64,000 nt of DNA from Microbacterium binotii. Its GTDB lineage: Bacteria > Actinomycetota > Actinomycetes > Actinomycetales > Microbacteriaceae. Below the pieces are notes generated by a model, which saw only the letters and a list, made by a program, of their open reading frames with translations, was not told where the DNA came from and ran no database searches. This document shows positions 55,781 through 63,796 of the stretch, piece by piece; the stretch's first letter is position 1, and each line of letters begins with the position of its first letter. The translations under genes were made by a program, and so were the position numbers. Location: positions 1,612,001 through 1,676,000 of the forward strand of contig NZ_CP090347.1 in NCBI RefSeq assembly GCF_021398715.1, in the 5' to 3' direction.

Positions 55781-58248
55781 CGGAGCTCTCCGCCGCCGAG
55801 AGGTTCGCCGCGGCCCAGTCGCGTGCGTCGCACCCTCTCACCGCAGCGTTCGCTGCGTCGCAGCGCTTCGAACTGGACCCCTTCCAGATCGAGGGGTGCG
55901 CGTCCCTAGAGGAAGGTCGAAGCGTCCTGGTGGCCGCGCCCACGGGTGCCGGGAAGACGATCGTCGGCGAGTTCGCGATTCATCTCGCCATGCTCACTTC
56001 GCGCGACAAGGCGTTCTACACGACGCCGATGAAGGCGCTGTCGAACCAGAAGTTCCGCGAACTGACCGAGGTCTACGGGCCGGAGAACGTCGGGCTCCTG
56101 ACGGGCGATACCAACATCAACGGCAACGCGCGCATCGTCGTGATGACGACCGAGGTGCTGCGCAACATGCTCTACGCGGGCTCGTCCGCCCTACGCGATC
56201 TCCGCTTCGTCGTGATGGACGAGGTCCACTACCTGGCCGATCGATTCCGCGGCGCCGTCTGGGAAGAGGTCATCATCCACCTCCCGGAGAGCGTGCGGCT
56301 GGTCTCCCTCTCGGCGACCGTGTCGAACGCCGAAGAGTTCGGCGACTGGCTGGACACGGTGCGCGGCGAGACGGACATCATCGTCTCCGAGACCCGTCCG
56401 GTGCCTCTCGAACAGCATGTGCTCGTGCGGGGCGACCTGCTTCCGCTGTTCGACGATCGCGCCGGGGTCGCCGCGGCACAGGTGAATCAGGAGCTGCTCC
56501 GCATCCGCTCGGGCGGGGGACCGGGGCACGACCGCAAGCGCTACGGTCAGCAGGCACGACGGGATGCGGACGCGCACCGCCGTCCGCATCGGCACGGGAC
56601 CAAGCAGCTGCGCTCCGGCAACACCCGGCGACTCGAGCGCATCGACCGGCCCGAGGTCGTCGATCTGCTGGGGCGTGCGAACCTCCTCCCCGCGATCTTC
56701 TTCATCTTCTCGCGCGCGGGTTGCGATGGGGCCGTTCAGCAGGTGCGACGTTCGGGACTTCGTCTCACGGACGCCGACGAACGGCGTGCGATCAGAGAGA
56801 TCGTCGAGGAGCGCACGCGCAATCTGCCGGATGAGGATCTCGCCGTTCTCGGCTTCTGGGAGTGGCGCGAGAATCTCGAACGGGGCGTCGCAGCCCACCA
56901 CGCCGGGCTTCTGCCCGCGTTCAAGGAGATCGTCGAGGAGCTCTTTCGCCGCAAGCTCGTGAAGGTCGTCTTCGCCACGGAGACGTTGGCACTGGGCATC
57001 AACATGCCCGCCCGCACGGTCGTGCTCGAGAAGCTCGAGAAGTTCAACGGCGAGGCGCGCGTCGCCATCACCTCGGGGGAGTACACCCAGCTGACCGGCC
57101 GGGCCGGGCGTCGTGGCATCGACGTCGAGGGGCACGCGGTGGTGCAGTGGAGCGAGTCGATGGACCCCCAGGCGGTCGCGGCGCTCGCGTCGCGACGCAC
57201 CTACCCGCTGAACTCGAGCTTCCGGCCCACATACAACATGGCGGTCAACCTCATCGACCAGTTCGGCCGCGCCAGGGCCCGGGAGATCCTCGAATCCTCG
57301 TTCGCGCAGTTCCAGGCCGACCGCTCCGTCGTGGGGCTTGCCCGGGAGGTGCGGGCGGCAGAGGAGTCCCTCGCGGGCTACCGCGAAGCGATGACCTGCG
57401 ATCGTGGCGACTACGCGGAGTACGCGCAGTTGCGCGAGGAGGTCTCAGAGCTGGAGAAGCTCGGGCGCAAGGACGCCAACGCCTCGCGCGCGACCCGTGA
57501 CGAGCGCACGCGCCGCATCCAATCGCTTCGCCGCCGGCTCCAGCATCACCCGTGTCACTCCTGTCCGGAGCGCGAGTCCCACGCGCGGTGGGCGGAGCGG
57601 TACCTCAAGCTGAACAAGCGCGTCGAACGCATGCGCGGCCAGATCTCCTCACGCACCGGAACCGTCGCGCGCGTCTTCGACCGCGTCGTGGACGTCCTGA
57701 GCGAGCTCGACTATGTCGCTCGCGACGACGACGAGCGCACCATCCTCACCGCATCGGGTCGACGGATGCGGCGCATCTACGGAGAGCGCGACCTTCTGGT
57801 CGCGGAATCCCTGCGCACCGGCATCTGGGACCGACTGGACGCGCCGTCGCTGGCCGCGCTGGTGTGCGCTCTCGTCTACGAGCCCCGCCGGGACGAGGCG
57901 GGAGTGGGGGAGCGGGGCCTGCCCCGCGGCGCCTTCCGCACCGCCCTCACCGCCACGGAGGATCTGTGGCAGCGGCTCGACGACCTCGAGCGCGACCACC
58001 ACCTTCCCGGATCCACACCGCCGGCGGCAGGGCTGTCGCAGGCCATGTACTCGTGGGCGCGAGGCTCGATCCTCGATCGCGTGCTCACGGAGGCCGATAT
58101 GGCGGCCGGCGACTTCGTGCGGTGGTCGAAGCAGACGATCGACCTGCTCGATCAGCTGTCGCTCGTGGCCGATGCGCCACTGGCCACGACCGCGCGCACC
58201 GCGCTCGACGCGGTCCGGCGCGGTATCGTCGCGTACGCTGGCGTCTGA
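55777..58248 (+). CDS. helY: DEAD/DEAH-box RNA helicase, HelY/Ski2-like
   Basis: 823 residues. The Q-region FQIEGC, Walker A PTGAGKT (55-61) and DEVH (148-151) are followed by motif III SLSATVSN and motif VI QLTGRAGRRGID. The C-terminal half has the Ski2/Mtr4-type winged-helix and helical domains, and a Cys pair in HPCHSCPERESHARW typical of actinobacterial HelY. The GTG at 55777 overlaps the tatC stop. It probably acts in RNA processing or decay. tatA-tatC-helY is the same order as in mycobacteria. Confidence 0.93.
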   Translation: MTELSAAERFAAAQSRASHPLTAAFAASQRFELDPFQIEGCASLEEGRSVLVAAPTGAGKTIVGEFAIHLAMLTSRDKAFYTTPMKALSNQKFRELTEVYGPENVGLLTGDTNINGNARIVVMTTEVLRNMLYAGSSALRDLRFVVMDEVHYLADRFRGAVWEEVIIHLPESVRLVSLSATVSNAEEFGDWLDTVRGETDIIVSETRPVPLEQHVLVRGDLLPLFDDRAGVAAAQVNQELLRIRSGGGPGHDRKRYGQQARRDADAHRRPHRHGTKQLRSGNTRRLERIDRPEVVDLLGRANLLPAIFFIFSRAGCDGAVQQVRRSGLRLTDADERRAIREIVEERTRNLPDEDLAVLGFWEWRENLERGVAAHHAGLLPAFKEIVEELFRRKLVKVVFATETLALGINMPARTVVLEKLEKFNGEARVAITSGEYTQLTGRAGRRGIDVEGHAVVQWSESMDPQAVAALASRRTYPLNSSFRPTYNMAVNLIDQFGRARAREILESSFAQFQADRSVVGLAREVRAAEESLAGYREAMTCDRGDYAEYAQLREEVSELEKLGRKDANASRATRDERTRRIQSLRRRLQHHPCHSCPERESHARWAERYLKLNKRVERMRGQISSRTGTVARVFDRVVDVLSELDYVARDDDERTILTASGRRMRRIYGERDLLVAESLRTGIWDRLDAPSLAALVCALVYEPRRDEAGVGERGLPRGAFRTALTATEDLWQRLDDLERDHHLPGSTPPAAGLSQAMYSWARGSILDRVLTEADMAAGDFVRWSKQTIDLLDQLSLVADAPLATTARTALDAVRRGIVAYAGV

Positions 58249-58273
58249 CGGCAGACGCCCGTTCGACTCGGCT

Positions 58274-58279
58274 TAGGCT
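58274..58279 (+). promoter_or_regulatory. Leaderless -10 element of lnt
   Basis: TAGGCT lies 7 nt before the GTG at 58287, with no ribosome-binding site. lnt is therefore probably transcribed separately from helY, whose stop is 38 nt upstream. Confidence 0.6.
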
Positions 58280-58286
58280 GGATCTC

Positions 58287-59819
58287 GTGCCGAGACCGCG
58301 TGCCCCCCTTCCCCTGTGGGCCGCCGTGCTCGCATCCGTCCTGGGCGGACTCGTCCTGACGACGGCGTTCCCGTCGCTGAGCTGGTGGCCGATGGTGTTC
58401 GTCGCGGTCCCGCTCGCACTCGTCTCGCTCATCGGCCGCAGCGCGGGCGGAGCGTTCCTCGCCGGAACGGCATACGGAGCGGCGTTCTTCCTCGTCAACG
58501 TCTCTTTCACCGCTCGCTATCTGGGACCGGTACCGTGGCTCGCGCTGTCGGTGCTCGAGGCGGTCCTGACCGGTGCTGCTGCCATCCTCATCACATGGGC
58601 GTATCGGTGGGTTCCGCGGGCGCTGCGGGGGGTCTGGCCTCGCCTCATCGTGCTCCCTCTCATCGTCGCGGGCCTGTGGGTACTGCGCGAACAATGGGTC
58701 GGCACATTCCCGTACGGCGGCTTCCCGTGGGGGAGGGTGGGGGTGACGCAGGTGAACGGCCCGTTCGCCCCACTCCTGTCGTGGATCGGGATGTCGGGTG
58801 TCGGCTTCGTCGTCGTCCTGCTGTGCGCCGCGGCGATCGAGTACGTGCGGGCACACAGCTTCAAGGATGTCCGCACGGCCCTTCCGATTGTGGTCGTCGC
58901 CGTGATCGCCTTCGCCCTGCCGGCGTACGGGACCGCCGCCGCCGGTACGCTGCGTATTGGGTCGGTGCAGGGTAACGGTCCGGCGGGTTACTTCGACCAG
59001 CGCTCGCGGGGCGCGCTCCTCGACGCCCAGCTGAAGGCCACCGAGGCGATCGCGGATGATCGTATGGACCTGCTCGTCTGGCCCGAAGGCGGCATCGATT
59101 CCGATCCGACGGCCAACCGCACCACGGCCGCCACGCTGGACACGCTGTCGAATCGCATCGGCGCGCCGCTCCTCGTGAACGCTGCCACGGCTCGCGGCGA
59201 TCGGTACTTCAACACGTCGATGCTGTGGGAGTCGGGGAAGGGTGTGGTCGCGTCCTACGACAAGATCCATCCTGTGCCGTTCGGCGAGTACGTCCCGGAC
59301 CGGCCCTTCTTCGCCGCGTTGGCGCCGGATCTCATCAACCTCATCCAGCGGGAGTACACCCCCGGCACGGCCGAGCCGGTCGTCGAGCTCGGAGACACCC
59401 CGATCGGCCTCGCCATCTGCTTCGACGTGATCTACGACGACGTCGTCTGGGCGGCCTCCGACGGCGGCGCCCAGGTGTACGTCTACCAGACGAACAATGC
59501 GGACTTCCGCGGGACCGATGAGAATCTTCAGCAGCTGGCGTTCGCGCGCGCTCGGGCGATCGAGACGGGACGGGCTGTCGTGAACATCTCCACCGTGGGG
59601 ACGAGCCAGGTGATCGCGCCCTCCGGCGAAGTCATCGATGGGATCGCCGCCGACACCGCCGGCGCGATGGTGACCGAGGTTCCGCTGCGCACCGGCACGA
59701 CCGCCGCGATGGTGCTCGGCCCGGCTCTGCACGCCGTGTTCGCGTGGGGCAGCCTGGTCGGGCTCTTCGGAGCGGGGCTCGCGGCGCGGCTGCGCGCACC
59801 ACGCCGGAAGCGCGCATAA
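58287..59819 (+). CDS. lnt: Apolipoprotein N-acyltransferase
   Basis: 510 residues. Six or so N-terminal helices precede the extracytoplasmic nitrilase-type domain, and one C-terminal helix follows. The catalytic triad is intact: Glu267 in WPEGG, Lys326 in YDKIHPVPFGEYVP and Cys378 in ICFDVIYDD. It adds the third acyl chain to lipoproteins such as the siderophore-binding and FKBP-like proteins in this window. Mycobacterial Lnt is fused or adjacent to a polyprenyl-phosphate mannosyltransferase; here no such domain or neighbour exists. Confidence 0.94.
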   Translation: MPRPRAPLPLWAAVLASVLGGLVLTTAFPSLSWWPMVFVAVPLALVSLIGRSAGGAFLAGTAYGAAFFLVNVSFTARYLGPVPWLALSVLEAVLTGAAAILITWAYRWVPRALRGVWPRLIVLPLIVAGLWVLREQWVGTFPYGGFPWGRVGVTQVNGPFAPLLSWIGMSGVGFVVVLLCAAAIEYVRAHSFKDVRTALPIVVVAVIAFALPAYGTAAAGTLRIGSVQGNGPAGYFDQRSRGALLDAQLKATEAIADDRMDLLVWPEGGIDSDPTANRTTAATLDTLSNRIGAPLLVNAATARGDRYFNTSMLWESGKGVVASYDKIHPVPFGEYVPDRPFFAALAPDLINLIQREYTPGTAEPVVELGDTPIGLAICFDVIYDDVVWAASDGGAQVYVYQTNNADFRGTDENLQQLAFARARAIETGRAVVNISTVGTSQVIAPSGEVIDGIAADTAGAMVTEVPLRTGTTAAMVLGPALHAVFAWGSLVGLFGAGLAARLRAPRRKRA

Positions 59820-59823
59820 CGAA

Positions 59824-59856
59824 GAAGGCGCCGCACCCCGAGGGTGCGGCGCCTTC
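59824..59856. terminator. Bidirectional terminator between lnt and rbpA
   Basis: Perfect 15-bp stem with GAAGGCGCCGCACCC as left arm, a 3-nt CGA loop and no T-tract. It starts 4 nt past the lnt stop and lies 14 nt from the rbpA stop on the other strand. Confidence 0.82.
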
Positions 59857-59870
59857 CGAAAAGAATGCGG

Positions 59871-60248
59871 TCAGGCCGTCTTCTTGGTGACGTCGTCACC
59901 GGCGCCGCGGCGGGCACGCACGAAGGCGAGACGCTCTTCGAGCAGCTCCTCGAGTTCCGGGATCGTGCGGCGCTCGAGCAGCATGTCCCAGTGGGTGCGG
60001 GCGGCCTTGTCGTCGCTGTGGTCGACGGAGACGGTCTGCTCGCCCACGCGCAGCAGCGCTTCTCCGCCGCACGCGCGGCATTCCCAGGTCTGCGGCGGCT
60101 CAGCGTCTGCCGCGAAAGTCAGTGTGGTCTCTTTCGAACACACGCTGCAGATGTACGTCTGCTGTGCGCGCTCATGAAAAACGACGCCCTCTTCGCTCTG
60201 TAGGCTCTGGGCGCCGAGTCGGATGCCGCGAAGACTGCGGTCTGCCAT
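59871..60248 (-). CDS. rbpA: RNA polymerase-binding protein RbpA
   Basis: 125 residues, canonical RbpA. The zinc site is complete: Cys34-x2-Cys37 and Cys57-x2-Cys60. The sigma-binding C-terminal helix THWDMLLERR lies at 85-94. It stabilises initiation complexes of the principal sigma factor in actinomycetes. It lies beside lnt, as in mycobacteria. TATACC near 60288 is a possible -10 for its short leader. A second, cysteine-free family member is at 4288-4644. Confidence 0.93.
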   Translation of the reverse strand: MADRSLRGIRLGAQSLQSEEGVVFHERAQQTYICSVCSKETTLTFAADAEPPQTWECRACGGEALLRVGEQTVSVDHSDDKAARTHWDMLLERRTIPELEELLEERLAFVRARRGAGDDVTKKTA

Positions 60249-60348
60249 TGTGTGGTCCTCTCGTCGCGTGGTGCTTACCCGGTATAACGCGTCGAGTTGG
60301 GAGGATCATCCGAGGCGGCTATGACGGAGCACAACTCACAGTCTATCT

Positions 60349-61128
60349 TCAGCGATCAGGGCCGAAAATCCGCAGCGCGAGATCGGCACGGTCGGTCACG
60401 ATGCCGTCGACCCCCATCCCGATCAGCCGACGCATGTCCGCCTCGTCGTTGACGGTCCACACGTGGACTTCCACGCCCGCACGGTGTACCGCATCGAGGA
60501 AGCGCGGGGTCACGACACGGATGCGGTTCTGATACTCCGGAACCTGGAGGGCGTCGATACCCGCCAGCGTGCGGCGCACGAGCCGGTGGGAGCCGGTGAC
60601 GGCTGCCGCGGCGACACGCGCAACCAAGGTCGCTCCGGCGGACGTGGCGGGCAGGAGGGTCGGCCGAGCGCGTGCCGCCGCCGCGAGGGCCGTTCGGCGG
60701 CGGCGCTCCGAGAAGCTCGTCAGCAGGACGCGCTCCGCCGCGCCCGCGGCGAGTCGCCCGGCGGGTTCGGCGGCCGCATCCGCCTTGACGTCGATATTGA
60801 AGCGCACGTCGGGAAAGCTCTGCAGGGCCTGTTCGAAGCTCGCGAGTCCGCCGCGATCGGCCATGAGATCTTCCAGCTCGCGCAGCGTCACATCGCGGAC
60901 CAGGCGGGGATCGCCGGCTACCCTCGACAGGTCGTCGTCGTGGAAGAGGACGACCGCGCCGTCGCGTGTGAGATGACAGTCCGACTCCACGTAGGCAGCG
61001 CCGGCCGCATGAGCGGCGGCGATCGCTGCGAAGGAGTTCTCGACCATCTCAGGACTTCCCAGGGGCACGAGTCCTCGATGAGCGAGGACCCGGGGCAGAG
61101 GTGTGCCACTCAGGTACGGATGCGTCAC
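60349..61128 (-). CDS. Glycerophosphodiester phosphodiesterase
   Basis: 259 residues, TIM-barrel GDPD family. HRG (17-19), the ENSFAAI segment and ESDCHLTRDGAVVLFHDDDLSRV carry the Glu, Asp and His metal and catalytic residues. It hydrolyses glycerophosphodiesters to glycerol 3-phosphate and alcohols in phospholipid recycling. No signal peptide is visible. The GTG at 61128 has a -10 TAACGT 7 nt upstream, a leaderless start. Confidence 0.91.
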   Translation of the reverse strand: MTHPYLSGTPLPRVLAHRGLVPLGSPEMVENSFAAIAAAHAAGAAYVESDCHLTRDGAVVLFHDDDLSRVAGDPRLVRDVTLRELEDLMADRGGLASFEQALQSFPDVRFNIDVKADAAAEPAGRLAAGAAERVLLTSFSERRRRTALAAAARARPTLLPATSAGATLVARVAAAAVTGSHRLVRRTLAGIDALQVPEYQNRIRVVTPRFLDAVHRAGVEVHVWTVNDEADMRRLIGMGVDGIVTDRADLALRIFGPDR

Positions 61129-61135
61129 GGCGCCC

Positions 61136-61141
61136 ACGTTA
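61136..61141 (-). promoter_or_regulatory. Leaderless -10 element of the GDPD gene
   Basis: TAACGT on the - strand lies 7 nt before the GTG at 61128. It is the only one of the sixteen hexamers without G at the third position. Confidence 0.5.
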
Positions 61142-61242
61142 TCGCGCGCGACGCGGAGCGGGGATTGGTAGGGTCGGGTGTCGCCTCGATGCGCCGTTTC
61201 GGCGCACGGTGATGCCCCTTCGCGCAAGATTCAGGAGTGCCC

Positions 61243-62016
61243 GTGACCGATTCGCTCACCCCCCTCGCCGCCGGTTCCCTCGCCGGCAAGACCGCCCTTG
61301 TGACCGGATCGTCGCGCGGTATCGGAGCCGACACCGTGCGGTACTTCGCGCAGGCCGGCGCGAACGTGGTCATCAACTTCCGCAACAAGGCGCCACGTGC
61401 CGAGAAACTCGCCGCACAGCTGCGTGAGCTCGGCGTGCAGGTGCTCGTCGTCGGAGCCGATCTGACGGACGCGGAGTCCGTCCAGGCGATGTTCTCCGAG
61501 GTGGAGCGCACGTTCGGCTCGCTCGACATCCTCGTGCTCAACGCTTCGGGCGGCATGGAGGGCGGCATGGCCGCGGACTACGCCCTGCAGCTGAACCGGG
61601 ACGCCCAGGTGCGCGTGCTCGAGACGGCACTGCCTCTGCTGGGTTCGGGTTCGCGCGTCGTCTTCGTCACGAGCCACCAGGCGCACTTCATCCACACGAC
61701 GCCCACCATGCCCGAGTACGAGCCGGTCGCGCTCTCCAAGCGCGCCGGTGAGGATGCGCTCCGTGAGCGGATCCCGGCGCTCTCCGAGCGCGGCATCGAG
61801 TTCGTCGTCGTCTCGGGCGACATGATCGAGGGCACCATCACGGCGACGCTCCTGGAGCGCGCGAACCCCGGCGCCATCGCCTTGCGCCGAGAGGATGCCG
61901 GCAAACTCTACAACGTGTCCGAGTTCGCGGCAGAAGTCGCCCTCGCGGCGGTGGACCCGGTGCCCGCGGACAACACGCGCCTCGTGGGGGAGACCAGCTC
62001 CTTCGTCGCCGAGTGA
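61243..62016 (+). CDS. Short-chain dehydrogenase/reductase with non-standard active site
   Basis: 257 residues. TGSSRGIG (21-28) and NASGG (100-104) give a good NAD(P)-binding fold, with a Ser at 144 (FVTSHQ). The catalytic Tyr-x3-Lys motif is not in register: Tyr159 is seven residues before Lys166, and the usual Tyr position is Val162. The enzyme may use another residue or may not be a classical SDR oxidoreductase. The GTG at 61243 has AGGAG 5 nt ahead. It is divergent from the GDPD gene. Confidence 0.8.
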   Translation: MTDSLTPLAAGSLAGKTALVTGSSRGIGADTVRYFAQAGANVVINFRNKAPRAEKLAAQLRELGVQVLVVGADLTDAESVQAMFSEVERTFGSLDILVLNASGGMEGGMAADYALQLNRDAQVRVLETALPLLGSGSRVVFVTSHQAHFIHTTPTMPEYEPVALSKRAGEDALRERIPALSERGIEFVVVSGDMIEGTITATLLERANPGAIALRREDAGKLYNVSEFAAEVALAAVDPVPADNTRLVGETSSFVAE

Positions 62017-62023
62017 GCATGCA

Positions 62024-62057
62024 GAACGCCCCCGGATCCTTCGATCCGGGGGCGTTC
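62024..62057. terminator. Bidirectional terminator after the SDR gene
   Basis: Perfect 15-bp stem (GAACGCCCCCGGATC) with a 4-nt CTTC loop, 7 nt past the SDR stop and 8 nt from the stop of the convergent HdeD-like gene. Confidence 0.85.
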
Positions 62058-62065
62058 TCGCGTTG

Positions 62066-62623
62066 TCAGGCGCGGCCGAAGGAGAAGGCGCGCACGATCT
62101 GGATGATGCCCAGAATCACGAGCGAGGCGCCGACGAACAGCCACAGCAGCGCCACATAGAGCGGCGAGAACACGAGGATGACGCCCGCGATCAGGCTCAT
62201 CACCGCGAAGAAGATGGTCCAGCCCCGCGACGCGCTGTTTCCCAGCGTCGTCAAGGCGACGATGCCCTCCACGATCCAGGTGATGCCGATGAACACCCCG
62301 ACGAAGATCGCCAGGAACACCGTGGTGTCGCCGAGGTTCGCGAGCGCGATGATTCCCGCTGCGACGAACAGCAGACCGAGAACGATGTGACCCACGCGGG
62401 ACCATCCGCCGAGGGTCTTCGAGAAGATGCCGAGACCGGCGTACACCAGGCCGGATGCGATGGCGTAGACGGCAATGATCGCGGTTCCCACCGCGGCCGT
62501 CTTCAGCGGCCACACGAGGATGAGGATGCCGACGATCAGGGCGATCGCGCCGCCGATGCCGAAGGCGGTGCGGATGCCGTTGACGAAGGTCTTGTCGGCG
62601 CTGGGAGTGACGGTCTCGGACAT
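62066..62623 (-). CDS. HdeD/DUF308 family membrane protein
   Basis: 185 residues, six hydrophobic helices in three pairs of the DUF308 repeat (motifs such as GIGGAIALIVGILILVWP and GLLFVAAGIIALANL). HdeD in E. coli belongs to the acid-resistance island, but its role here is unknown. It is monocistronic, closed by a strong terminator. Confidence 0.85.
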   Translation of the reverse strand: MSETVTPSADKTFVNGIRTAFGIGGAIALIVGILILVWPLKTAAVGTAIIAVYAIASGLVYAGLGIFSKTLGGWSRVGHIVLGLLFVAAGIIALANLGDTTVFLAIFVGVFIGITWIVEGIVALTTLGNSASRGWTIFFAVMSLIAGVILVFSPLYVALLWLFVGASLVILGIIQIVRAFSFGRA

Positions 62624-62711
62624 GTCCTACTCTTTCTGAGAAGAAGCTGAGTGTATGTGTCCACCGTAGCGCGGCGCGGCGGCGCAGGGGAGTGGTGTGC
62701 GACTCAGTCCG

Positions 62712-63626
62712 TCACAGCAGGAGCACGATCCCCAACAGGACGGGCACGCTGCCGACGGTCGTCAGGAAGATCGTGTCGCGCGCGACGGTCTCGCCCACGG
62801 CATAGCGCTGGGCGTAGTTGAACACGTTCTGCGCCGTCGGCAGAGCCGCGAGCACTGTGACGATGACGACCTCGTGCGCAGAGAGCCCGAAGAGCGTCGC
62901 CAGGGTCCACGCGGCCGCCGGCATCGCGAACAGTTTGAGCGCGCTCGCGATCAGCACCTCACCGCGGCGGCCGGCATCCGACAGGACGCGTTGACCGTGG
63001 AGCGAGATGCCGTAGCTGATCAGCAGAATGGGGACGCACGCGTTCGCAATCAGCAGTGCAGGCTCCAGCACGATGGGCGGAAGCGCGATGCCCGAGACCG
63101 ACACGAGCGTACCGAGCGCCGAACCGATCACGATGGGATTGCGAGCCGTCCGGCGCAGCATGCGCCAGAAGGATCGCGTGCCGGTCGTGGCGGCATCCAG
63201 GATCGCGAGCGCGATGGGCGTCAACAGGAGCAGTTGCATCAGGATGACCGGCGCCGGATAGGCGGCACTGCCCAGCAGATACAACGACAGGGGTATCCCG
63301 ATGTTGTTGGAATTGACCTGACCGGCTGACAGCGCTGAGATCGTCGCATCCGCGACGCTTCGTCGCCACACGAAGCGCGAGAGGAGCCATTGCAGCCCGA
63401 TGATCACCACAGCGGCGATGGTCGACACCGGAAGCAGTGCGGAGAACAACGTCGTGATGTCCGCCTGGCTGAGCACGGTGAACAAGAGGAACGGTGAGAG
63501 CACGTAGAACGTGAGCCGACTCAGCACATGCCGTGCGTGCGGGCCAAGCAGATCGACGCGCCCGATGACGTAGCCGACGATGATGGCGGTGCCGACGACG
63601 GCGAATCCGGTCAACGTCTCCAGCAC
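62712..63626 (-). CDS. AEC family transporter (auxin efflux carrier-like)
   Basis: 304 residues, ten helices in two inverted groups of five. The family pattern includes the N-terminal VGTAIIVGYVIGR helix and a cross-over segment near QVNSNNIGIPL (about 113-123). Bacterial members move malate, malonate or other organic acids; no substrate is evident here. GTG 63626 is preceded by a leaderless -10. An AT-rich palindrome lies 85 nt upstream. Confidence 0.88.
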   Translation of the reverse strand: MLETLTGFAVVGTAIIVGYVIGRVDLLGPHARHVLSRLTFYVLSPFLLFTVLSQADITTLFSALLPVSTIAAVVIIGLQWLLSRFVWRRSVADATISALSAGQVNSNNIGIPLSLYLLGSAAYPAPVILMQLLLLTPIALAILDAATTGTRSFWRMLRRTARNPIVIGSALGTLVSVSGIALPPIVLEPALLIANACVPILLISYGISLHGQRVLSDAGRRGEVLIASALKLFAMPAAAWTLATLFGLSAHEVVIVTVLAALPTAQNVFNYAQRYAVGETVARDTIFLTTVGSVPVLLGIVLLL

Positions 63627-63632
63627 GCCTTC

Positions 63633-63638
63633 AGCCTA
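63633..63638 (-). promoter_or_regulatory. Leaderless -10 element of the AEC transporter gene
   Basis: TAGGCT on the - strand, 6 nt before the GTG at 63626, with no ribosome-binding site. Confidence 0.58.
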
Positions 63639-63710
63639 TGGTGCGCCTGCACGCGATCCGGTGCGCTCCCGCGCGCCGACTGCGTTCCCGCGAACTCGGT
63701 GTACTTACCG

Positions 63711-63724
63711 ATAATGCACATTAT
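63711..63724. promoter_or_regulatory. AT-rich palindrome between the AEC and GNAT genes
   Basis: ATAATG-CA-CATTAT is a perfect 6-bp inverted repeat with a 2-nt spacer, in an unusually AT-rich patch (63704-63734) of otherwise GC-rich DNA. It could be an operator for the AEC gene, 85 nt upstream of its start. The remainder of 63639-63796 shows nothing else recognisable. Confidence 0.4.
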
Positions 63725-63796
63725 GTCATTACACGAATCGGATGCTCCCACGCGATCCGCTCTCCGAAAGCCCGGCTGCGTGAGCTGAGCCGCTGT

